From assembly GCA_006538405.1 (NCBI GenBank), contig BJKQ01000007.1, positions 1,364,001 to 1,428,000 of the forward strand: a DNA stretch of 64,000 bases, in the 5' to 3' direction. The position numbers and the translations under genes were made by a program. The notes below the pieces were generated by a model. That model was given only the letters and a program-made list of their open reading frames with translations. It did not search any database and was not told the origin of the DNA. The stretch's first letter is position 1; every line of letters begins with the position of its first letter. Origin of the DNA: Hansfordia pulvinata (Eukaryota > Ascomycota > Sordariomycetes > Xylariales). This document shows, one piece after another, positions 36,710 through 48,776 of the stretch.

Positions 36710-37971
36710 ATCCGCCTGGCTCTTCGACAGCGAAGCCACTCCTTGCTACAAGCCAATATCAGCTCTACATTGAGTAGTGTTCGGCGGGAGCACTTCGCCA
36801 TTCGGAAACTAGGAATGCGGAGGCCATCTGCGACTATGATAGGACTTGCCACGCGCACCTGGCTGAAGATTCTAGGGAGAAGCTGGGGTAGGGGTTTTGT
36901 CACGACTTGTCATGATTTGTCTTATCTCGGCTTATGATTTGAACGGTTTTATCTTGGTACCCCTGATTAGCACGGCGGGACCTATTGAAGCAATGGGGAA
37001 TACGACGGGGAAGTTTGGTGCTCTGTACTTTTCCGATGGGGTTTAGGTCTCGATGAAGTGCCCACCACAGGAGGTTGCCATACTCGTCTTGCCGATGTGC
37101 CCGCCCTGCCGGTCTGGGGCTGGGAAGGAAGACGTCAGGGCTGGCAACGCAGGTCTTGACTGTAACGTTTGTACGCGTGTATGAGCCCAAATGAAAAAGA
37201 AAGACGGCGGGGATCTCCCGTCTCCTTTCAACCCAGTCAAACGCTACGCTTTGGCCTTCTTGAATCTCGCTAAGAATGTCACGACAGCTGACACGCTCAA
37301 GTCGACTCCCTGGGCTACTGCCTCCGTCCTGTTCACGGTTTATGCAGATCTAGACAAGAACCGCTCGCCGAAGTTATGTGCGGTGGACTATAGGCAGACG
37401 AAGCAGGCCTTCTCCGCCTTCGTTACGTAGCTATACCCTGAAGAGCAATGGGTGCAGAAAAACCTTACTGGTGTTCGCCTTGGTCATCGCGGCCATGGGT
37501 CGGTCTCAACGCTTTTGCTTCACTGCAGGACTCTACGCGGTGTGGTCTGCACTCGATGATTCCTCCCAGTTCCGGGCACCTAACGATGGTTACCCCTCGC
37601 GAAGGTTGGTACAAGCCCTCGCACAACGAGGCAGTCGTCGTGGCTGTAGGATTTCTGCCGATTTCCATGCTCTCTATGCTAGTCAATATGATCATCGAGT
37701 AGCTGATCAGCACACTGTGTTATAGGACGACTCTTCAAAACGACATCACGGGCTTCGTAGGTAAACTCAAATGCTTCTCGCCTGGCTGCTCCCCTCGCTC
37801 CACATAGGCGAGATCAGCGGTGCGTGCTGAGGATCAGAATGGCACGACGAACAATATGTGACCGGCGGTGGAGCAACCGAACTGTTCACGCTGCACATCG
37901 AATCTGGACTTTCAGTCCCGCGTCCAGTATTGCCAGGCACTATCATTTTCTCTCTCCTCTCGAATTAATTC

Positions 37972-37987
37972 GGTAGGGGCCCCTACC
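37972..37987. repeat. 16-bp perfect palindrome
   Basis: GGTAGGGGCCCCTACC is self-complementary and lies in an AT-rich intergenic stretch. It shares the GGTAGG word with the dispersed motif family. Confidence 0.85.
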
Positions 37988-40900
37988 ACATCACCCGTAT
38001 GCGTCAACACGAAGTCAGGTGATTAGCGAAATGCTGTTGTTTCGAACCGGCCATGCAGAAAGTCCCATGACACATTGATGTCAGATGAGAACGCGCGACT
38101 GTGGTCATGAGCTTCCAATTCTTGTAACCTCAGACTATCTCCTGATCACTATCGTAAACGGGCCAGAAGACTCGGGAACTGGACAGCAAAGCATGACAGA
38201 GTATCTAAACTTGGGACAGCAACTCAAAGGATAAAAATGAAAGAGGGAAAGCTGTATGGACATGTTTGGGATGGAGGGGCCATGCCCACTTCCCCGGAAT
38301 AGCTCGCTTTTCCACGAAGACGCGAAAGTGGCCATCAAAGGGGCGACTCCAGATATTTGCTCCTCCCGAGTCCCGACAAAGCTCAGTGCCTGCTCGTTAC
38401 GGTCGCCAGCGTAAGGATATTCTGTCTTGACTACGCAGCCTATTGAAGTCAGGTATAAGAACAGCTGGCATTCTCATGTTTTCGCCATTGCAAGACAGGC
38501 TGCGACAGGCAAATGCTTGTGACTCCGTACACGGCGTGGTTGTCCCGCCGTTCGACCAAGAATGCAGGCTCTATAATTAACAATATCGTCTCCAAGTTGC
38601 TTGCAAACGTCTCACGCGGAGCAAGTCTTATTATCTATGGTATTTGATAACAGCTCTTGAGGTATAGATGTTCGCCTCATTAAGTGCAGTGAAGAACAGT
38701 CAAGGCGAAATCGACAAGAGACTGGCTGGCCCAATGTGATTGTTTGATGTGCAATTTGCATTTATTATGTACTTTTATTCTTAAAGACGGGTCTGATGAA
38801 AATACGCTTGGCATAGACTTTTGCCTTCTGTCGCATCGGGCCACATCATCCGAACAGATGAACTGAGTATTATTATACTGATACTGAGACGATGGTCAGC
38901 CTTCTTTGCTCTCCAAGACAGAACCTCGGTGAGGCCGAGTCGTGGCAACGATGGCAAGGTAGGGAAAGTTTTCAAGTTCAGAGGGTATGGTATGATGACT
39001 TCATTTGGCCCTCGTCATTGACGGGGTCGTTCAGGTCTAGAGCTAAAATACTCATCACGACAAGATTTGGTTGATAGGGCGGGTAGAATACGAAAGCGCC
39101 GGACGCTTGTGAAAGAGAAATGAGCTTACCTTACGGGACTGTAATCGTCGGGACCTGCCGTTTTGGAGCACTATCCAGCTGTCTTCACGGGTCAGTCGGC
39201 CCGGAAGGGAATATCGCGAAACGAAATAGTGCTTGCCCAGGGAAGTTGCTCAGTGGATGCCGTGTGCTGCATGCTCAACCACGCCAACGCGTGATTCCCG
39301 GACCAGCAACTAGGGCGCAGCCGGCCTAGACTCGACGTGTGGCTTGGTGGGCTGAGCTCTCAGTTTACCAGATGAGAAAGTCATCATAGCGGGATCTGGG
39401 TTCCGTCGATGCCGTAGATGTGCCGCGAGAAAGTCGTGTCGAGGTGGGACGAGACGGAATCCGAGCTTACCTGTGTGGCTGGCCACGGACCCCTGTGTTG
39501 CGCGCAGGGCCGCTGGTGTGGGTTGGCGGGCGGCGTGGATGAGCTACGGGAGCCGCCCGTCGTCGCCAGGCAGCAGGCCACAGCCGGGGTCCGGGCTCTG
39601 GAGCAAGTCATGGGGGCGTGGTGAGTTGGAGAGAATGTCCCTTGCTTTAGGTCATCAACGCATCATGGGAAGCGCGCAGTTAAGGGCCCTCGTGATGATG
39701 GTTTTGAACAACGGGTCGAAAATTTCATCTCGGCACCGCATCGGAATCGCCAGCCAGTAGAGAGGTGCCGAGAACGGCGCTGGTGTGGGCGATGGTTTGA
39801 GTAAGAGTCGTTTAGGTGCCTTGCAGAAGAAGAGAAGAGGGAAATCAGTCGCGCATCGCGGATTTTTTTTCTTATCAGGAGCCGCGACGGATATGCAATT
39901 ACCGGGTGATTGAGTTCTGCGCCATAAATGCATGAGGCTGAACCAGCATGGCTGGAGTTAGTTCCACAAATTCATTTCCTACATTAGGTAGGTAGGTACG
40001 GATAGCGGTACGAGTATGTAGGTGGCAGGCGTGGCAGGTCGTTCGGAGGTACAAGGATACATGGCACTTCTTGTCAGTGCTGGATGGCTGATGCACCACC
40101 TGCACCACAGAAGTCGGTTGACAGTGGGGACCTTACGGGTGCAGCACGATGCTCTGTTCAATTTTCATTCTCTCCCTCATTAACGTGGGTCTTCGAGTTG
40201 TGATGCGGTCGTGGAGGGGGTAGCATCGCACTCAGTCACTCGGTACATGTGGCTTCCTGGCGTTTTCGCCCTCTTGTGTCAAACATATGTGTACCTGCAC
40301 TGACTTTCTCTGTAGATAGAGCGACAAGACGGTACCGAGATGGAGTGGATCAGTCGCTTCTGTTGAATTTCAACGACGTGCCACTCGAGAAAGAGGAAAC
40401 TTACACAACTGCTGAGAAGCGGCAGACTAGCAAGAAGAAAATAAAGTCAGAAGATAGGCATTGTACAACGCGCAAATCCCTCCGAATGCGATATTTGGAG
40501 GAATAGATGCCTCGGTGACGCCCAAATGCTGGACTCATCGAATGTCGCGACGGGCCTCAATGGTCTTGGCTAGGTACCTTGAGCTCCTCTACACACGACA
40601 ATGGAGTATTTCAATGTCCAAAAAATGGTTGAAATTTGTCACAGCTGGAGGCTGGCCTACCAAGACGTAAAGATATTCAAGGTACGAGTATCTAATCTGA
40701 GAACCGTCGTGTAAAAACTCCTGCATACCTCTCTCTCGTTTACTGTACTCATGACGAGCACTCGTATTGCTACTGGCCTCGGGCATAGATTTCAGGAGCG
40801 AGATTCGCAGTGACATTGTGGGGGGCAGGGATCGAGACCGAAGAGTGGGATTCGAGACGAGGGAATGCTTCGTGGAGGAAAAGAAAAGGTAGAAAAAAAA

Positions 40901-41548
40901 CTCGTCACACCGTGTCATTAAGACCACGCCTGAATCTCAACGCCTGTTATGCGAATGCACATTTGATTTCTCCGCGCCTCATTACCTAAGCCGATGTACT
41001 CGAAGTCGTGGGACTGAATTAGGTACGTACGAGGCACAATCAGGTTCCACGGAGCCGTCCATAGGCATCAATTCCGGTGTCCTCAATGGGTTTTGGGGGG
41101 TATTCCGAGGGGTTCGGGCGACGGGCTGCTCGCGTGTGGGCTCGTCTGCACTTGTGCGGTACTTGGGGATACCTACCTCACTTGAATGTTCTGCGCCAGC
41201 TTCCCGCCAAGTCAGCCAAGGGTGGCATCCGGTGCGGTCGAAAAGGTCGTGCGCCACGCATCGGGTATCTCCACCTGCTCGGTAAGAGTACCGACACCGT
41301 GTTTTACCTTGCTCAGCTGCCGGACCGGCGCCTGATGAAGTCAGCGTGCCGTGCCGGGTACTGCACGAGACGGTACGAGACGCTACTAATCCGAGGGTCT
41401 CCTAGCTCGGGGCGGGCCTGCCATTCTCGGGCGCGCGAGGTATGACAGGTAAGGCAAGGTACCTAGACCCCCCAGCGGATAATGTAGACAGATGTAGCGG
41501 ATGGTGGCGGAGGGTTTTAAGGTTGGAATCTTTTCACCACCACAGCAG

Positions 41549-41636
41549 CATTCCCGCCGCCACCACCACCACCAAACCACCACACCACCACACTGCCACC
41601 TTCACTGCCTGCGCCTGCTGCTGCTGCTGCTGCTGC
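41549..41636 (+). repeat. CCA and CTG trinucleotide arrays in the eIF4E-family leader
   Basis: CCACCACCACCACC-type repeats (about 41570-41600) are followed by an uninterrupted run of about seven CTG units ending near 41636. They are upstream of the start at 42288 and are presumably non-coding leader. Confidence 0.75.
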
Positions 41637-42287
41637 CACAGACCATCACCATCAGATCATCATCACCACCACCCGCATCGCCACCAGTCCGATCACCTGC
41701 ACCACCAACCCGATCACCACCGCATACCACCTTCAACTCACGCCCTGCCGTCCCCTGCATCCACTGAACCGCCCATCTGCTCGCCTGCTCCCACCACCAC
41801 CGCCATCTGCCTCCCCGCCGCCGGCCTTGCACACCTTGACCCCGAAATTTGCACGCGGCCACTGCTCCAACCACCAACACGTCAAGCCTCGTTTTATACC
41901 CGATCCGACTCTCTGCCCGCGTTCTCGATCAGTCTGCACCCTCCATCCGTGCCACTGACCTGGACCCCCGCCGTACAGCGCACAGCACACTTCTCGCTTC
42001 ACGGCACTGCACCTGCATGACTGCACGGCACGAATTTAATTCTTAATAGTATCCTACCCAATACCTGCTCACCCTGCGGCTTGATCTGCCTGCCGCACCG
42101 CCTCCGACTGCTCTGGGATAGCGCCTGTCTTGTGTCCTGCCGCCCGCGCGCATACCCAGCCGCCTTGCTTCCACCGCCACGCCTACTCGAGTCGTCTCCT
42201 TGATCCGCCCGCTGGTTCTGGTTGTCGGCCCCGCCTTCACGGTCTGGTACAGGAGTCCCATCTGTGCCAATTCGCGTTCTCGACACC

Positions 42288-43449
42288 ATGGAAAACAAGG
42301 ATTCGATATGGAGCCGCCGTAACAAGTGAGTCGGTCCTGCGATCTGGTCGGCCTGGCCATTTACCATAACGAACTCTCGGCACTAACATCTGTCAGCACC
42401 AGCAACCTCTCTCTTGCCACTGCAGGAGCCCCAACAAACGACCCCAGAGAATACGCCTCCCTTTCCAGACGGACCGGCTCCGGCACTGGTCCTGCCCAGC
42501 CCCGCGGCGCCAACCCATTCGCCGCCAACGCCCCGAGTATCACCTCCCCGGGTGCTGGTCCCGCCGCCGCCCAGTTCGGCCTTGGCTCTGGCGCCTTCGG
42601 ATTCGCTGGCACAGGCAAGACTCCAAAGTCGACCGGAAATCCTTTCGAGGGCTCCTTTGCCGGCATCAAACCCCCTTCGTCCGAGAAGAACTCTAAGGAT
42701 GCCCTCCGAGCCGGTGCCATCGGAAAACCTTCCATGGGCCCAATCTCCGAGGTCGGCGCCCCATTTACGAAACACTTCCTCAACGATAGCTGGGTATTCT
42801 GGTTCCGTCCCCCGATCAGCAAGGCCAACGGCTACGTCGAGTACGAGAAGAGCGTTCACGCTATCGCTCAGATTTCGGCCGTCGAGGAGTTCTGGGCCGT
42901 GTACCGCCATTTGAAGCGCCCGTCTGCCCTGCCCGAGAAATCAGACTACCATCTGTTCAAGAAGGGCATCCGCCCGATATGGGAGGACGAGGAAAACAAA
43001 CTTGGCGGCAAGTGGATTCTGCATGTGAAGAAGGGCGTTGCCGACCGTCTATGGGAGGATGTTCTGCTGGCCTGTGTCGGGACCAGTTTGGCGACGAGAA
43101 CGATGAGGTCTGCGGAGTTGTGCTTAGTGTGCGCAATTCCGAGGACACTCTGAGTATCTGGACTCGCCATGACGGCCAGCGAAACAACAAGATTCGGTAA
43201 GTCGGGTTGCTGGTTCCGCTGTTTCTGCCGCCATGATTCCACCTTGCTGACAATCAATGTAGTGACTGTTTGCGACGCTCCCTGAGCTACCCCTCGCAGT
43301 TGAATTTCGTCTATAAGAGTCATAACGAAAGCCGAGCCAAGGCGGCTCACAGCCACCACCACAACAATGAGAACCACGCCAACAAGCGCACTCCCCATCA
43401 CAACAAGAACACCAGACAACCTCAACAGCCAGAGGAGCAGCGGGCATAG
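42288..43449 (+). CDS. eIF4E-family cap-binding protein, class II (4EHP/eIF4E2-like), with a one-base frameshift
   Basis: Three exons: 42288-42325, 42397-43196 and 43263-43449, giving 341 residues when the frame is restored. A disordered Gly/Pro/Ser N-terminus of about 155 residues precedes the eIF4E fold: WVFWFRPP, then EYEKSV where canonical eIF4E has the first cap-stacking Trp, VEEFWAVY, the second cap Trp in IWEDEENKLGGKW, WEDVLLACVG, and VCGVVLSVR..ISIW-type strands. Tyr in place of the first Trp is the class II pattern, which binds caps without recruiting eIF4G strongly and often represses translation. The frame breaks after LLACVG: a GGG run (43079-43081) should be GGGG to give V-G-D-Q-F-G-D-E-N. 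The C-terminus is His/Asn-rich. Confidence 0.92.
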
Positions 43450-44763
43450 GCTGCCTACTTCTTCGAAGACGACCCCTCGGGCTCTGCAGACTCTGCTGTG
43501 GGGCTGCCGTCGACATGACCACCAATTATGGTGCTTCTCATGCCGTGCCAGAGCTTGCGCGCTTCTGATACATAAAGGCCGCTATGCCACCCGGCGTTTC
43601 CCATGCGCGTCTGCCCGTCGCTTCGGGCTTGTGAGGTTTCCTGGGCTCTTTTGCTGCTTGCTTTCTTCGGGAGAAGGCGCTTGCTCCGGCAGTTGATATG
43701 ACCTGAATCGAGCCACGAGCCCCCCTTTCTTTGTCTATGTATCAAGAGCATAATCCTGTAACACCACCTGATTTTACTATTGCAACGAAGATGACGGGCC
43801 AGCGTAGGGGAGTGATAATGATTTCAAGGGAATAGGGAAATGCATGGGAACGACGACGGACGGGACGGACTCGGGCATGAGGGAAGGGCAAAAGCAGGGC
43901 ACGAGGGCATGAGGGCGCAGCGGTATAGCGGAGGTGCATTGTGCTCCAACTCTCGTGGTAGCGCCTTTGATAGGTTCCAGCGCTTCATCGCGGACCAGCT
44001 GACACGACGCTGGGTTTGGTGGTCCCCAGGGTCACCGTCACCTCTGAAGTTCGAGGGGGCTCCAGGAAGTATAGGAGAATCCAGAGAAGTCTGCAGCGAT
44101 GACCTGCTCATTTTCAAACTCGATGTGATGATTCTATGCCGAGTGCTGAGACTGTTTTGGCGCAACCTCATGTATCGTGCACTGGCCCCTTCCCTGACCA
44201 CCTCTGGTCAGCTGCCTCAATTTCGGCAGTGGCCGCGGTGCTCACGACCCCCCTCCCCCCCCCCCCCCCCCATCCCAGACACAGAAATGGTAACTGTGCG
44301 AGGACGTCCAAGATAGGAAATGTGTCGACGGATAGCAATCATCATTCATTAGACATTGCAACTGCCATACGAGCTATTCTAGCAGCGGGGCGATCTTTTA
44401 TCTTTTCTCAAGCAGGCTCAAGTGCCCTGTCCGGCCCGAGTGGTCTTGAACAAGCCTTTCTGGCCGTAATATATACAGATGCCAGACCTCACCACCCTCC
44501 GAGTCTCGGCCATGGACCCCATTCCTGTGGGAGAATCAAGCTGACAAATAAATCTAGCAGATGCAGGCAAATATTTTTCCATCATAATACTCTGCCTCAA
44601 AGGGCCCTAGGACATGCCAGGTCAAAACGCCAAAAAACACAAATAAACGCCTGCTCCTCGTGGTATCGTGCGCATGATGCGTGATGCGAATTCACAGAAA
44701 GTATTGTCGGATTGTCCCGGCCACTCCAGTGCGTGGCAGCTGGTCCGATCTCTGGCCGACCAC
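43450..44763. other. Convergent intergenic region between the eIF4E-family and CAF-1 genes
   Basis: Contains both 3' UTRs and a 17-base C homopolymer (44255-44271). I see no gene. Confidence 0.5.
44255..44271. repeat. 17-base C homopolymer
   Basis: Uninterrupted run of 17 C, preceded by CCCCCCT. It is the only one of the three very long G/C runs that is intergenic. Confidence 0.9.
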
Positions 44764-46888
44764 CTAGGACGCCGGCACCAGAGTCCAGTATTTGTCCGTC
44801 TTCTTCCCTCCAGGCATTGGTATTCGCTGTGCAACACGGTCCACCGTGGTCCGAATTTGACGTTTCGTGCACGACGGGAATTTCTTGGACAACAGGTCGA
44901 CGACAGTCGGCTTGGTGTGCTCGCGATATTCCTCGCTGACCAGTACCGTTTTGAACTCTTCCATGACATCGGTCGGCACAAGATCCTTGGGGTCGACTGC
45001 GGACGTTTCTGCTGGGCCACCCGCTCCGAGCTTGGAGAACGCATTGCCAGGCGTGGCTGGAGGAGGCATCGATGTGGCGCATGTGGTGCTCGCGACGGAC
45101 TTGCTGGGCGGCGCGGCGACTTTGGGCTCCCAGTACTCTGTCGAAAAGGGGTCTATTTGCGCGTCGTGCTCTAGGCTCTCTGCAACACGTTAGTTCAGGT
45201 CAAATCTGCCTCCTCGTCATTGTGTCGCAACGTACCAAGTATGATTTCCATGCGGTAATCATGCAGCTGTTCACACGGGCCCTGCCGTTTGTCGTTCTCG
45301 AAGCATATCCCAGTGCTCTCTGGTTTCTGTTCCCCGAGGAAAGCCAAACGGTTGCCAGCAACGGCATCCTCTGAGTCATCCAGGAAGTCATCCATTTCCT
45401 CGTCGCCGTCCAGGTCCTCTTCATCGTCTCCACTGTCGTTGGCATCATCACCCTCCTCCTCAACCCATTCAGCTTCGGAGTCGTAGTCGTAGTTCAGTTG
45501 CTGCAGCTTCTTGCCCGTGGGTCGACGTGAGAGCTCCCGGAGAGTTTTGTTCTGCATCAATGAGGTCATTGTACCGGCGTAGGGAGGGCGCACATCTTCG
45601 TAAAACCTCAGAAACTTGTAGGGTATACAGTTGAGTCGTCTCTGGGCGTCTGCAACGATAACAGATTGCGACTTAGTCAGGTTTGAAGACTGGGTGTATT
45701 CCTGAATTTCCGACATGATTTTCTTGACTGACACAGGCACAATGCCTCGTTTGACGGGGAGGCCCGAAAGCTGGAAAATCTCGACCGGGTCGAACGGCTT
45801 TGGGGTGAATTCGCGCGTCTTGTTGAGATACTCGTCGAGAATGTTAGACTTGGCCTCCTTCGCTTTCTCATCCATCTCGAAGGGCGGAGGCGCCAATGTC
45901 ATGTCTTGTTTGAGGAAGAAGGGCTTGAACTGGCGGTGGTATGCCGTGTCGTTGGACTCTGGCTCCTCTGCGGGAGCGGGGCTGGACTCATACGCAGGAG
46001 AGCCGAGGGGTTTGGCATCAACCATCTTCACTGGGGTAGCTGGCGCCCGTTTCACAAAAGCAGCCAGCATGTTTTGCTGCTTTGCTCTCTTATTGCTGGC
46101 AGCCTGCTCCTCCAATTCCTTCTTGAGGCGCTTCGCCTCCTTTTCGGCTTCGATCTTGGCCTTCTCGGCGGCTTTGGCTTTCTTCGCAGCCTCTTTCTCA
46201 GCATCGACCTTTTGCTTAGCCTCTCTGGCGGCTTCCTTCTCGGCTTCGAGTTTAGCCTTGGCCTCGGCCTTGGCAGCTTTTGCAGCCTCTTTCTCAGCCT
46301 CTTTCTGAGCCTTCTCGGCAGCCTTGGCAGCCTTCTCAGCCTCTTTTTCGTCCTGCTTCTGTTTCTTCTCTGCACGAGCTTTGTCGGCTTCAGAAGGAGT
46401 CTTCCTTTTCGCGGGCTTGGTCGAGGAGGGCTGAGTAAGGGTGGCCGGAGCAGGGGAGGTGTTGGGGTTGGTGGACGGCGGGGGCTCTTGAGTGTCGTCT
46501 GGCGGGGGCATTTTGGCCATTGGAATGATCGGTAGCCGGGATTGAACAAGCGAGGGCTTAGACGGTGTCGGGTTGGGAGACGAGGAATGACTAATGGTTG
46601 TGTTTGAGCCAAGGTCGGTCAGGGGCTACTGGCTGGAGTGTCATTCCTAGTGACACTGGGCACCACGGGGGCTCTGGATATGGGCTGGGATTAGAGAAAG
46701 TGACATCGCGAGAGGGTTGGGAGAAGCTCACGAGAAGGGCAGTCAAGGTCAGGGCCGGACATGTTGTCAGACGGCTTGAGATTGTGGTGTCTAGTGGCGT
46801 CGGATTCGCAGGAAAAGTCGTCATGCGTGCGTTTCCTCGAGGCGGCGTCAGACTGTTGGACGTTTGGGGAGAGAGAGACGAGTGGCAT
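44764..46888 (-). CDS. CAC1: Chromatin assembly factor 1 large subunit (p150/Cac1/Rlf2), two frameshifts near the N-terminus
   Basis: Deposits newly synthesised H3-H4 behind the replication fork through PCNA. The secure part is 45236-46520 plus 44764-45179 (intron 45180-45235): a long Lys/Glu/Arg-rich KER region, MLAAFVKR (a PIP-like box), the conserved globular middle (FLRFYEDVRPPYAGT..LNYDYDSEAEW), the acidic ED region, and a C-terminal winged-helix region ending KTDKYWTLVPAS. Upstream, a first exon (46732-46888, starting MPLVSLSPNVQQ) and sequence in the other frames (LTDLGSN.., PSKPSLVQSRLPIIP) look like the missing N-terminus. Joining them needs one extra C in each of two runs (46667-46671 and 46622-46625), which gives 670 residues. 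If that is wrong, the start is the ATG at 46518-46520. The p48-type partner is at 20992-22707. Confidence 0.88.
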
Positions 46889-48776
46889 TTGAGCCAGGCC
46901 GGGCTGGCTGGCTTGGCCCGGCGAAGCAGACGCGAATATCGGGAGCGCTGGTTGATTGCGAGGTTGAAGAGCCAAGAAAGGACCAAACTGGCAGCGCGCA
47001 GACAACCGATGAGAGGGTGTTGAGTGGCTCCTTCCCGGGTCAAGGAACTGTGAGACGACCTAGATTCGGGGGAGGACACAGTCCGGGTGGCAGGAGCGAG
47101 AGACTGCCGAGCGAAGAAGGGACGACCTCAGTGCCAGAAGTGATGGATGTACCTGCAGGTACTCAGGCGGTCTGGTAGGGTCCGGTATGTGGTACAGTCG
47201 GCCTAAAGATTGTGTAGCCGGTGGGTTGGATTGTAACTGGTTGGTGCAGGCCTGGGCTCTCGAATATTGGTGTTGTCGCGCGCGGAAGCGATTGTTGGGT
47301 GGGCCTCAAGAGCAACACAAACAGTCGGTGGAGGTGGTGGTAGTGGTGGTGGTGGTGGTGGTGGTGGTGGTGGTGGTGATGCTGGTGTGAATGTTGGTTG
47401 AAAGTCTGGACCTTGACCGGACCTCGACCGACCCGCGTGCGCGTCTTGCTGGCGGGCTGACGGATGATATGATAACTCGGGTACTTCCAAGGTAGGAGGA
47501 GGTGCTGCCAGTGACAAAGTCGGGGCTCTCCTTACGGGCGTTGGGTGGTCAAGGCCAATGTACAGATAGAGTGCGGACCGGCCGGGCGGGTACTCCAGAT
47601 TAATGAACGCGGTCCGAGGCCCCCACCCCATTAATCTTGCCTCACGCTCACGCGTCTCGAACGCGTCCGTTTCTACCTCCGTAATTCAACAATTAGATAC
47701 CCCTATCTGGCCTGAAGCTGCAGGCCCAGTCGTCTGGTCCGCAGCTGGTCTACTCGTGCGGTCTGAGGTGACCTGTCATTGCTCTAACTATCACCAGCGA
47801 TTCATCATCCCTTACTTTGCCTTGATCGCTCCTCTACAGTTTACTGCACGAGTTCGGTAGAGGGTGTCTCTCATGTAAAGCTTCCTAACTCACTTCCATG
47901 GATGGATCTCTCTTTTTCATTTGGGCAGTATTGAACTGTACCTACCTACCTGAGATCAGACAACTGATTCTTTTGATCACGTTCGGCTGAGCTTACCTAC
48001 CTATGTGCCCTGCCGGTCGGCAGAGGTCTGCACGGAGTATACTCGGAACCTTTTTACATGGATGTTACCGAAGGTAGTGACTACATTACGAATTATCAAC
48101 ACGATGCCACACGTGTGAAGCAATAGCTATGCTTTCCTTGGCGTAGCTATTCATTCCTTCAACGGTTCGATACATTGACACCTACCTTTATGTAGATGAA
48201 CCGATACTCGTACGAAGCACGGCGTTAATAAGACAGCCCTCGGATAGCCCTTGGAGATGCTACAGATGCCACATGTGCAAGTCTCATTTGGTGGTGTCTG
48301 TCCGTCCGCGGGCTGTCCATGTTAAGCCAACGAGGCTGTCGAGGAGCGGGGTCCTGCTTCCATCCGACACGGCAAGTCAAGCGCTGCCATTCGCGCTGCT
48401 GCGGCGAGACCCATCCCCGCCTTTCCCTGCGCTGGGAGCGGCAGAGCACGCATACCTGCTGCGTGACCATGCGTGCGCTTGGTCACAGCCACAGCGGCCA
48501 GCCCCTCACGGCAGAAATCCCAGCGTGGCAGTCCAGCCACGGGCTGAGGCCACGCATTGCAGACCTACCTGCTTGATAAATACGATACAGATCGTAAGGC
48601 TCTGTTGTTACCCTGGGTATATAAAGGCGGTGCTCCTCGGGCCAGGTAGTCTTTGCGCCACCCAGCGTGCCTGTTGTGCTAGCAACTGAGCACCCGACAC
48701 TTTGAGCCCGGACCGAAGCGCCCCTCTGTGAGCACGGAAACGCACACCACATCAGACCAGGCTGGGGCAGGCAACC
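46889..48776. other. Divergent intergenic region between the CAF-1 and PNP-domain genes
   Basis: No supported gene. It holds a GGT/GTG microsatellite (47327-47379), TACCTACCTACC at about 47939-47951, another TACCTACC near 47994, and TACTCGTA at 48205-48212. Confidence 0.5.
47327..47379 (+). repeat. GGT/GTG trinucleotide microsatellite
   Basis: Nearly pure GTG array interrupted by GGA and GTA units at its left end. Intergenic. Confidence 0.9.

Larger units (their letters stand above)
36710..42287. other. 5.6-kb gene-poor intergenic region upstream of the eIF4E-family gene
   Basis: No supported gene. 37190-37710 has two overlapping open frames with protein-like composition but no recognisable family. 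37700-39100 is visibly more AT-rich than the rest of the window and holds the 16-bp perfect palindrome GGTAGGGGCCCCTACC (37972-37987). TAGGTAGGTAGGTA and TACGAGTA lie at about 39984-40016, with another TACGAGTA at 40683. 41500-42287 is pyrimidine/CCA-rich leader sequence with short trinucleotide arrays. Confidence 0.5.

Noticed and set aside
37191..37710. Two overlapping + strand frames with protein-like stretches
   Set aside because: No recognisable family, no clear splice structure joining them, and in an AT-richer, gene-poor stretch.
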